DNA from: Ectocarpus siliculosus
Taxonomy: Eukaryota; Sar; Phaeophyceae; Ectocarpales; Ectocarpaceae
NCBI GenBank assembly: GCA_000310025.1
Contig: FN648395.1
Span: 153,417 to 217,416, forward strand
Direction of reading: 5' to 3'
DNA length: 64,000 bases
Part shown: piece by piece, positions 23,573 to 33,332 of the stretch
Numbering within the stretch: position 1 is the first letter of the stretch
Layout of the letters: each line of letters opens with the position of its first letter
Translations under genes and position numbers: made by a program
Notes under the pieces: generated by a model
Databases searched by the model: none
Seen by the model: the letters and a program-made list of their open reading frames with translations, nothing else
Told to the model about the DNA's origin: nothing

Positions 23573-25672
23573 GTGTCTAAATCCCCCCCCGGGGGGGATT
23601 AGTGTCTAAACACCCCCCCGGCTGTATCTCTGCCCACAAGGCTCCAATCGAGGCAGGACATGGACGACTGTGTTGCTGTGTTGTGGGGCTATCGCGAGAT
23701 CCATCGTACAGCCGAAACGGTTCAGGTTTGGTGCAGCCAAGGCTGATGGGCAAAATATATATGTTGCCTAACCTGCCCCCCGGGAGGGGATTAGTGTCTA
23801 TACAACCCCCCGGCTGTGTCTCTGCCCACAAGGCACCAATCGAGGCAGGACATGGACGACTGTGTTGCTGTGTGGTGGTGCCATCGCGAGATCTATCGTA
23901 CAGCCGAAACGGTTCAGGTTTGGTGCAGCCATGGCTGATCACCAAAGTATATATGTTGCCCCAACCTGCCCCCCGGGGGGGTTCTTCTGAAGGAGACCGC
24001 GGGAGGCACAGGAGGACCCAAAACTCCTGGGCATGCACCCAACAAAGGGAGACCGAAGAAGGACGGCAAAGAGGGAGGTGGCAACCCTGCGGGCCAGAAA
24101 GGAAAACTCGTCAGAATAGGAGGATGAGGGACTTCAGCGACGTGCCACGGGCGAACAAGAGGAGAAAGAAAGCTGAAAGCTCCAGATACCAGCAGCTAAC
24201 CAGCTACCCTTGTCCCGTCACTTCCACATGTGTTTACCTGACCAGTTATTTTCTTCTGCATATTTTCTTTGTTGCTATTTTCGTCGCTGTCCGCTGTTGC
24301 TTGGGGATATATTCGAGCGCCTTTGTTCAGACAGAATTTATGGAAACGGCTGGTATGAAAAACGACGTGTACCTTAGTCTGACTTGCACGTCGCAGGGAC
24401 GACCGGGAGGCAACACGTTCGTGGCGGCGAACATACGTTCATCACCTATCTCTCAAAATGTTTACTTTTTTCCGTTTCGTTGTCGTCTGCGATTGTTTTC
24501 GATTGTTTGCGTTGTTGTTTTTTTAGGGCGAGACCAAACCAATGGGTCGATAATCCCTGATGTGATGAAGGTTGTATTTGCGCACTGTACAACGTATGTA
24601 TACACATAGCGACCGTGCAGTGCTGCTGTGTGCTGTGTGTTGTGCGTGCATCATCTTTACACTTCTACTGCGGTTCTTGTGTGGCCACCGGAGCCTTGTA
24701 CAGAGGTGCGAGGTCCATTGTGGGGTATTAGACACGCCCCACCCCCCCCCCCGCAGTGGCACATCCGTAGTTTACCCCACTGGTCGTGTTACCACCTGAA
24801 CGGAACCCTTCGGGCTTAACGATGGGTCATACGCTAACCGTACCGCGAAAAAACACAGTTGAACATATCCTGTGTCGACTGAAGTCTTGTATGACGACAT
24901 ATCGCAAGCAACGCTATTGTACCCACCAGTGAGAAGGCAGTGTTCGGGTGTATATAGAGCCATGGGCCGGAATACTTGATGTGCTGGTCGCCTCACCGGC
25001 TGCCCGCTGCTGTGTGCTGTGCGTGCATGTTTGTCAGTCGATTGGAGCCTTGTAGGGCAACATGCAACTGGTGGGGTATTCAAGGCTATGTACCCTGGGT
25101 TGGGGCAACATATATACTTTGCCCACATTAGCCATGTCTGCACCAAACCTGAACCGTTTCGGCTGTACGATAGATCTCGCGATGGCCCCACCACGCAGCA
25201 ACACAGTCGTCCATGTCCTGCCTCGATTGGTGCCTTGTGGGCAGAGATACAGCCGGGGGAGTGTTTAGACACTAATCCCCCCCCCGGGGGCAGGTTGAGC
25301 CAACATATATATTTTGCCCATCAGCCATGGCTGCACCAAACCTGAACCGTTTCGGCTGTACGATGGATCTCGCGATGGCCCCACCACACAGCAACACAGT
25401 CGTCCATGTCCTGCCTCGATTGGAGCCTTGTGGACAGAGATACAGCCGGGGGAGTGTTTAGACACTAATCCCCCCCCGGGGGCAGGTTGGGCAAACAGAT
25501 ATATTTTGCCCATCAGCCATGGCTGCACCAAACCTGAACCGTTTCGGCTGTTGTACGATGGATCTCGCGATAGCCCCACAACACAGCAACACGATGGTCC
25601 ATGTCCTGCCTCGATTGGAGCCTTGTGGGCAGAGATACAGCCGGGGGGGTGGTTAGACACTAATTTAGACAC
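23573..25672. mobile_element. Foldback-type element with tandem-repeat arms
   Basis: Both outer ends read inward GTGTCTAAAT, then TTAGTGTCTAA, then CACCCCCCCGGCTGTATC. The left arm holds two 192-bp direct repeats (23598-23789, 23790-23981). The right arm holds three inverted copies (about 25085-25276, 25277-25469, 25470-25664). Each unit contains GAGGCAGGACATGGACGACT and GCCGAAACGGTTCAGGTTTG. Between the arms is about 1.1 kb with a Lys/Arg-rich open frame but no transposase I recognise. It resembles a foldback or MULE-like DNA element. No clear target-site duplication is visible (GGGT on the left, GCTT on the right). Confidence 0.75.
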
Positions 25673-26751
25673 GCTTTTTTTGTTTCCATCCACCGTCGGG
25701 CCGTGATCTGTCAGCAACGCAGTATACTCAGCCAGCAGCCGAATAAACCCGCGAAAAACAAACCAGCTTCAGACAGGCAACGCCGACGATGCTCGTCGGG
25801 TTGATTGATCACAATTCTAGGTAGTGAAGAAAGTAGGAAGAGCGCCTCCCCGGGGAGGGTAGACAGCGCGCGTTGAATGGCACACCAGAGAGGGCGCATG
25901 GAGTCGTCCCCAACAGGCTGTTGCGCGAGGGAGGGCATGAGTCGTGTAGATTATCAGTGTTTTCTTCTTTTGAAATGCAGACAGCAGAGTACAGTAGATG
26001 AGGTGCTCATAATATGTGGTTATTTGACCAAGTTTGTCGTACAACCTCGCCAAGGGGTGGGGGGGCCGTGGTCGACTTGTTTGCTGTAGAGTAAGCCCGG
26101 AGGGTTATGATGATGATGGTGTCTTGCCTTGATCTTGCAGTACGGCCGTTCGAATCATTGGTGATATGAGCGGCGTGAAGGCGTTGTGAGTTTCATAATA
26201 AAGTACGGGGTTTGATACGATGGCGGGTTTCCCCTTGTTTTGCATTGTTTTCGGAGTTTTTCCGGATGATATGATTTCGACGCACGGATGGTTAGTTGGT
26301 CAGGGTGGCCCTTGTGAGACACGATTATTTTCAGTCGGAAATCGAAAATCGAAATCGAAAATCACTGATTGGACAAAGCTCCAGTGTTCCGCCGCCGGAT
26401 TTTTGATCTGGGGGTAATTGTTCCGAATATTCTCGGGTATGAAAAAATCAAAAGAGAGCACGAACAGACTCGAAATCGAAAATCGAAAATGCCAACCGGA
26501 ACATCAAGCTGGCTTGCCACACCCTCGAGAATCATACATGCCGCCATTAGATACTCATCTACATAGTCACCTACAGGAGAGCACGGTATACTTTATTTGA
26601 GCGAGATCTGCTCTAAGTTGAAAGAAAGAGAGAGAGAGAGATAGCTCCGAACAACGGCCATGATCAGGCGGGGCTGGGGGTCTTTGTCTCGCATCGATAC
26701 TCTGCGAGAACTCAGCGAGCAAGGTGTGATTGAATCCTGCGTGCTCATGTA
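25673..26751. other. No supported gene
   Basis: Short frames only. A small cluster of GAAATCGAAAATCG repeats lies near 26335-26495 and a short GA run near 26620-26640. Confidence 0.4.
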
Positions 26752-27299
26752 CAGAACGGGCCCGCAATTAAGAAAAAATCTGTTCAGAAAATGAGGCTCA
26801 AATGTTCGAAAAATAAGAAAAATAGGACTAAGAAACGCAGCTCAATCTCGACAACAACATAACAAACGTCCCAAAAAGAAACATGGCCGTGCGATACCCC
26901 CAAACATAAGAAACAAGGGGTAGCTGTGGGGAGCGTGGCCAATAAGAAACGTCCCACTGCTGCTGCTGCACTGCTGCCATGTTCCCACCCCCTACCTAGA
27001 ATGTATTTTGTTTTTGTATGGGGGGAGAGTGAGTGGTTGTTTTCGCGGCGCCCCCCGCGCCCTCGGGCCGCCGCGGGCTGCGCTAACCCACTGCTGCTGC
27101 TGTACCGCTGTACCGCCACACATCGCGGAGAAACGAGAAAATATGAAATAAGAAAATAGTCTAAGCAGGATGCGACAGCCCAAAGGAATAAGAAATCTGT
27201 TTTAAGAAAATAGACGACACATCGGCTGGTCCTTCGACCCAAAACAAGGGATTGAGGCTAGACCCGATTTTGACCTTTCTTATCTCCGGACCCGTTCTG
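26752..27299 (-). mobile_element. TA-target MITE, copy 2
   Basis: Inverted relative to copies 1 and 3. Ends are CAGAACGGGCCCGCAATTAA on the left and, as reverse complement on the right, CAGAACGGGTCCGGAGATAA. Both are flanked by TA. It is 548 bp, non-coding and rich in TTCTTAT or its complement, with a GC-rich palindromic core (GGCGCCCCCCGCGCC). Confidence 0.85.
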
Positions 27300-27604
27300 T
27301 AGGAAAGCCGAAACAGCTGCCGTTGAACTGCGTACTGTAGACGAAGAAATAATTTGACCGCGATGGCTCTCTATCGTTCGCTGTCTTAGATGCCGTGTGG
27401 CTTTCATGGTCATGGTTTGAATCATCGCAATTGGCATGTATGTGTACGGGCCTTGTTGCTCTCTTCTTCCGGATTGATTTTCGATTTCGATTTTTCGATG
27501 GAACATTTTGTTGACAAGGGCCACCCTCACTTTCGTGAGTACCTAAGGTGAGGGTGTTTGTGCGTGGAGGTAGATTGTTCGGGTTATATCGATACTGGCG
27601 GTTT

Positions 27605-27835
27605 CGTTTATCACAGATAGGAATGGCCTTGGGGGACATGCTAGGAGAAACTTTGGGATAACGAGTTGCGCCCCCCCTGCGACTGGTTTTCGCCTGGCAC
27701 TCCTCCTTTGTTCTCCCTTCTCCTCCTCTTCTTCGTCTCTGATGTCGCCCCTACGATCTACAGTCATACATGCGGTGAACAGCACTCTGTGGACTCTGGA
27801 GCTCATACAACATGGGCATATACAAACACACACCC
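27605..27835 (+). repeat. Dispersed repeat, copy without the MITE
   Basis: Second copy of the repeat at 18365-18860. It serves as the empty-site reference for the small MITE there. Confidence 0.6.
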
Positions 27836-28111
27836 CGTCGGCGTGCGCAGATTGATGTTGAAACCATCTGCCGAACAGTGTCGCCTACTGTACTGTAAAC
27901 CGCAGCAACCCGAGGTTCATGCGAGGCGCAGCTGAGAACCCTCTATGTGTGACCCAGAACCCGACAGCTATAGATAGGTCGAAGCGTGTGAATTGGCAAG
28001 AGTCCAAGATGCGGCAGCACCGTGCTATGTGCCGGCAACACTGCTGTATGTACACATGCACGCATGGACGTGGTATGGACGTATGAACGTACATGTGCAT
28101 ATGCAGGTGCA

Positions 28112-28247
28112 CACGTGCAACACGTGCAACACGTGCACCCGAGAGTCAAGATCTCCGCATCTCCGAAAGCGATGGATCTCCGTTTCAATTTTGACAGTCC
28201 CGCCGGCTGGAAGAGGAGTGGCAAGGTGCGAGGTGCGAGGTGCGAGG
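28112..28247 (+). promoter_or_regulatory. Short tandem motifs upstream of the methyltransferase
   Basis: CACGTGCAA is repeated three times in a row from 28112, presenting three CACGTG palindromes at 9-bp spacing. About 100 bp downstream AGGTGCG is repeated three times (28224-28247). CACGTG is the classic bHLH/bZIP core. A regulatory role is inferred from position only. Confidence 0.3.
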
Positions 28248-28343
28248 GAAAGTGGAACAACAGTACTTCGGCACAGCACTCGCTTCGCATCGTGGTTTTC
28301 CAGCAACGTCGACGTGGTCCCTTCGCTTTCGTGCGGCAAAGTG

Positions 28344-29831
28344 ATGCGGTGGGCGAGAGACGTCATCGCACCGCTTCTGGTCGCCTCGGCGCCGCATGAC
28401 GCGGTGTGTTTCCCCGGGGGACATCAGTCTTCCCTCGGTGCACGGTGGCACTTTCGACATGCAGCAGGCAGAGTACATCCTTTTGATAGCTCGTTCTCGG
28501 CCAGGGGGGAGCTTGCTGAAAGACTGCGACATGATCTCAAGAAGAGTGGTGTACGGCTGTGGTCTGGCGTCGTGTTGACGATGAACGCAGGCAGCGCGCA
28601 AGAGAGAGAAGGTGCCCCCACAACCACGACGCCAGCATCGCCATCTACTGCTGTTATGACGAGGTACACCATAGATGTAGACGTGCACCCGGACGCCGCA
28701 AGCGTGGCCGTGAAGCATGCCCTCCAGCTTCCCCGGTTTCTGCATCACTATCCAATATCGTCACATACACAGGCCGCCTACCGCCACGCGGTCGATTTCG
28801 TGCTGGCGTTCCACCGTTCACCACAGGAACAGCAACAGCGATCCCCTTTGCCTGTAGTCCTGGATTCTGGCTGTGGCACTGGGCGTTCTAGCGTCTTGCT
28901 CGCCAGATCTTATCCTCACCTTCCCGTGATAGGAATCGACCGGTCTGCAGTCCGGCTTTCCAAAGGAGGAGGAGATGCGGGAAAGCGGGTTGAGGAGCAC
29001 ATGCATCAACACAACAGCTCTACAAGACAAGCAGGCGCGGAGCAGGGCAGAAACGACCGCGTTGACGCACGAAGAGCTCACGGTAGCTCAGGCGAGAAGA
29101 ACCGCCCCCCTTTGCAGAAGAAAGGCAACCGTGACAATCGACTTAGGGAGCCTCTTCCGGAAAACCTTCTACTGCTGCGCGCGGACCTTGTGGACCTGTG
29201 GATACTGGCATCGAGGGAAAACGCTTGGGAAATCAAAGAACACTACATCCTTTACCCCAATCCGTACCCGAAGCGCTCCCAGCTACGATCACGGTGGCAC
29301 GGTCACTCTGTTTTCCCGGTCCTACTCAGCCTTGGTGGGGTGATAACGCTACGCTCCAACTGGAGGACGTATCTGGACGAGGTCTGCCAGGCAGTGCTGG
29401 CCATCAATGGTGCAGCGCAGACGACGGAGGGCGAGGGAGACTCGGCTGCCGATGAAGGCGGGCTTGGGGATCTGGAGTCAAAGAGGACGAGCAGCGGGGG
29501 CAAAGACGGTGCCGGAGAAGTATCTGGGACGGATGCAGCTGTCGCATCAGCAGCCGTGTCCACGAAGCTATCGGCGACCGAAAGCGACGACAGCGCAGAA
29601 ACAACCGGTGGGGACGTGAGTTTTGGCATCGGTCGAGCTTTGATTGGCGATGAAAGTAGAGCCGAAGTTCCGGCTACCGTCGCTGCCGCAGCCGTCTCTT
29701 ACGCGGCTAGCGCAAGGGCGGGCCCCTTGACCTTTGTTCCAGCAGTGCCTGCTGCAACAAACTTCGAGGCAAAGTATGTTGCAGTCGGTGAGACGGTGTA
29801 CGAGCTTCGGCTAGAGCCGAAACTATCGTAG
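28344..29831 (+). CDS. TrmB-type SAM-dependent methyltransferase, intronless
   Basis: Class I methyltransferase of the tRNA (guanine-N7) methyltransferase superfamily. Motif I is VLDSGCGTG followed by an acidic turn GIDRS. Later come LLLLRADLVDLW, the family's YPNPYPK (compare FPDPWPK in TrmB), RWHGHSVFP and LRSNWRTYLDE, and a C-terminal FEAKYVAVGETVYEL. The RWHGH...LRSNW form is, from memory, typical of a bacterial TrmB-like subfamily whose substrate is less certain than that of TrmB itself. The frame is open from 27993. ATG at 28344 would add a possible targeting leader; ATG at 28581 gives a 416-residue protein starting MNAGSAQ. A low-complexity insert lies between motif I and the YPNPYPK region, and an Ala/Ser-rich one before the tail. 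It is the only clearly intronless conserved gene here, which fits bacterial or organelle ancestry. Confidence 0.8.
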   Translation: MRWARDVIAPLLVASAPHDAVCFPGGHQSSLGARWHFRHAAGRVHPFDSSFSARGELAERLRHDLKKSGVRLWSGVVLTMNAGSAQEREGAPTTTTPASPSTAVMTRYTIDVDVHPDAASVAVKHALQLPRFLHHYPISSHTQAAYRHAVDFVLAFHRSPQEQQQRSPLPVVLDSGCGTGRSSVLLARSYPHLPVIGIDRSAVRLSKGGGDAGKRVEEHMHQHNSSTRQAGAEQGRNDRVDARRAHGSSGEKNRPPLQKKGNRDNRLREPLPENLLLLRADLVDLWILASRENAWEIKEHYILYPNPYPKRSQLRSRWHGHSVFPVLLSLGGVITLRSNWRTYLDEVCQAVLAINGAAQTTEGEGDSAADEGGLGDLESKRTSSGGKDGAGEVSGTDAAVASAAVSTKLSATESDDSAETTGGDVSFGIGRALIGDESRAEVPATVAAAAVSYAASARAGPLTFVPAVPAATNFEAKYVAVGETVYELRLEPKLS

Positions 29832-30900
29832 GGACTCCAGGTTGGCAACTTCAGTTGCTCCATCGTTTGGCAGCAATGCGATGTATTACTGGGGAGGGGA
29901 ATGTCGAATATATCACGGTACCTACGGTGAGTCATGCAGAAAATATTGCTTCACGCTGTTTCCTAGCCCGCGTCTTCGCTATTGAAGGCTGGTGTGACCC
30001 CTTGCTTCTTCTCCCAGTGCCTGCCGGCTGTTTAGGTTTGTTTTAGCAGGTACCCTCACACTGATGCTTGTTTCCGTAGAATTGAGATGCTGATGGAGAC
30101 GTGCAGCTGGGGTGATGCGCGTCAAGGGTCGATGGCAGTGTATACTAAGATGTACCTGGGTTACACTTGTCCAGTTAGCTGAGTCTGAGACACTTCAATG
30201 ATCTTTTCCTTGTCGAACGATGTTCAGAGCTTCATTTTGATTCGCGGCACATCTTTGCACCTTCTCTTGGAGCTATGCGGCCTCCGGACAAAGACTTACT
30301 TGGCAGCATGCCCTTGTTTCCGTCACAAAAGGTTCCTTCTTGCCTTCTCTTGCGTCAAGGGAGGTCAGCGTGCATGTCGTGGGTGGCCTCCCATGAACGT
30401 TTCGCCAGATTCGTGCGATGCCTATGCGATTCAAAAGGACAAGGTTGGGTGAGATGCAATACACACGTGCGTCCAGGCGATTTGTGGTTTATTGGGTTGC
30501 TCTACCATCGCAGATGCTGCCTTTCGCAAAGAGTGCTCTGCGCGTGTGTGACGTGTTTCGTCTCACGTCAAGGCACCCCGTCAAGGCCAGAGCGAGACCT
30601 CACTCCCTAGATCGATATTCCAGTTTTGCTACTGTGATGTCGTTGTCAATTGATAGCTGCGGAATGGTTGTGGTAGAAAGGGTATGGAGCAAAAGCCAGT
30701 TTGCACTGATCATCCTTTTCCGCGCGAGAGTGACAACAAGTCTAGTACAACAGGTTTTTCTTCGGGCAATAAACATAGTCAGGCCGAGTCTTGAGCACCG
30801 TTCTTTTCGATGATTTATTTTCTCTCTCGCTGAGGGGGGGGGTGTCTGCAAGGGAAAAATAAATCAGATCCGAGCGACCTTCTTACGGTTCCTCGAGACA
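29832..30900. other. Intergenic, no supported gene
   Basis: Short open frames without recognisable domains. Presumably the 3' flank of the methyltransferase. Confidence 0.4.
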
Positions 30901-30919
30901 TATTTTTTTCCCGGCCGAA

Positions 30920-31545
30920 AAAAAAGGCCGGTGCACGATTTTGTATGTCACAACATGTTTCAGTTCACGGTTTCGGCTCGTGTGCGACAGCCAAGAAACA
31001 GAGCGCCCTGTTGTGGGGTCGCCTGCAGAGGGCATGTGTATGATCGCACAAAATTGGCTGCGGTTTGTGGATGTCGTCGGCCAAAGGCCTCTCTCTGGCA
31101 TGCGTTGTGGACTGATCATACTCGGAGCAAAAAATATTAAAGGGCAAAGTCCAACAAAGTCAACACCGAAAGACACTTCGGTACACTTTTGCAGGCCGTG
31201 TGCAATCAAAACAGAACCAAACGCCCTGTTTCTGGGGCGCGACCAGAGGGTATGTGTATGACCAAACGTCATTGGCTGTAGTTTGTGGATATCGTCGGCC
31301 TTAAGCCCCTCTCTGGCGTGCGTTGTTGACTTTGTCACACATGCAGCAGGAGCAAAACTGCTCTTTTCGGCCGAAGGGCAAGAACATAGGGAGCAGTGTG
31401 GCAGGGTTGACGTTTTCGACCCGTTTGCGGCCAACAGGACGCAGAACCCTCTTAAGTTTTGGTACCTGCAGAGGGTTTGTGCATATGATCTCACACGATA
31501 CTGGCCTCTGTTTGGGCAGCAGACGGTGTAGTTTCCTCGTTCTGG
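30920..31545 (+). repeat. Three tandem units of about 220 bp
   Basis: The core GAGGGCATGTGTATGATC...GGATGTCGTCGGCC appears near 31026, again near 31250 (GAGGGTATGTGTATGACC...GGATATCGTCGGCC), and in part near 31470 (GAGGGTTTGTGCATATGATC). No coding signal. Confidence 0.65.
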
Positions 31546-31929
31546 CACGTTCGGGGTGTGACCGCCCGCCCCATTTCTAACCTGGAAAATATCAGCCGAT
31601 CCAGATAAAACGAACCTATTTTCTGACTTCGCCAGCTGGAATCCTGGAAAATGTTCGGCCAGTAGGAATTTGGGCTCTAGGAAATTGCCATTTTCCTACG
31701 CGTAACACCGCTTTTTATCGCAGCAGGAAGTTGCAAGGAAAGTTCATGTTTTTTTGCAACTTTGGTCGGGAACTTTCGTCAATGGAACTTTTGGTGCACT
31801 CTCTTTATGGGATGAAGAAAATTTTGTGAACGGGACTGGGGGAATGCGGAGGCGTGATGTTAGTGTTTTTAGCAACGGCGAGAAGCACGTACACGCCTTT
31901 CATATCACACAGCAAAAAAACCGGCCAGA

Positions 31930-32430
31930 GCGTGCGGAAGAGGGCAGCTACAGCATTTTTTCTCCACACTCACGATACCCCAAGGCATCTACGCTGGTAC
32001 CAGAAATATGCTGGGTAGAGCTAGCTCCCTCGGGGTGGCATTGCTGTTGCTGTTGTCTGCTCCGTCGAATAGGTATCGCTGGAAAACCAACCCAGCACAC
32101 AATCCCCGCGAACTTGAACCAACCGCTCTCTGACGTGGGTATGTTTTGTGCCAATCAACACTTTTCCCCCCCGGCACGCACGAAACCCCACGGTAGCATA
32201 ACTTGGGCATGAAAGAGGGAGCAGAGAGCTACCTCCCGCCGAGTGGCCTTGCTATTGCTGTTGCTTCCTCCTTCGGAAAGTTATCGGTGGATAACCAAAC
32301 TCGCGGCGGTAAAAAACAATGAACATGAACAAACCGCTCATGGCCGTTGACGGTCGTGCACAGCACAATATTTTTTCCCGGTGCATTTGGCACCTCACGG
32401 TGCCAAACCTTGGCATTGCCCAACAGCCCA
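31930..32430 (+). repeat. Two tandem units of about 210 bp
   Basis: GAGCTAGCTCCCTCGGGGTG...GCTGTTGCTGTTG near 32018 recurs as GAGCTACCTCCCGCCGAGTG...GCTATTGCTGTTG near 32227. Both are followed by matching ATCG-TGGA-AACCAA and GAACCAACCGCTC / GAACAAACCGCTC blocks. Different in sequence from the array just upstream. Confidence 0.6.
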
Positions 32431-33332
32431 TGGCATCACCTCCTTCCAGATACCATTCATGAGGCAACTCGTTATGTATTCGTCGAGATATCGGGGATCA
32501 CGGCCTTCCCACAATCGAAGCTGGAGAGGGTCTACGTGTGTGGTACACGAACCTATGCGTGATTTCGCAAAAAAATGACTTTTCCGTGTACTCACAACCA
32601 ACGTTTATCGAAAAGTAGTGCCAGGCCGAGTATTTCCCATTTGTGTCTCACTCCCGTTCTGATCATTGTGGTCTAACCAACTTTGAGACAAACCAAACGG
32701 CTGTCCTTCATGGTATCAACGGGACCTATCATACCGACAAGTGTGCTTTTCTGTTGCAATGTACTAGAGTGATTCCCGCTCAGAGGAACCTGCACTCAGG
32801 CTCGGAGGTTGAATATTCTCAACGCTTCATTATTTCGCTTGTGGGTCAAAAAACAATCTGAAAATGGCACCTGGACAATCGCGGGAGTAGCGCATAGCGT
32901 CAACGGCGGGCGGGAAGAACAAAACACGCCAGGCCTACACATGCGAGAGGAAAAACAGATAGTAACACCCGAGTACGACTGCGCCTCAAAGGTACTTCAA
33001 GTAGCAAGCACTAAACAACGCTATTTAGCACGGCTCTACTCGTTGGAGCCCGCTAGCGGCGTGTTTCATGTTTCTCCCTGCACATCGTGGAATACGTGGA
33101 CAAAGTGCTTCATGTCAATCGACGAACGACCAGCAACACTTTTCATCATCGTCACCCTTTCGTGCGGGTGGGCATTGTGCGTGCCACACTGGCCTCGAGC
33201 AAGCTAGAACAAGACACGACCGCAGTGTCCCACACCACTTCCGCCGACAAGGGTGCTCTAGTCGGGCGTGGGGCGTTAGGCCGCCCAGAGGTCATTTCGT
33301 GATTGTTCTACTGTGCGTTCCCGGGGCAATCT

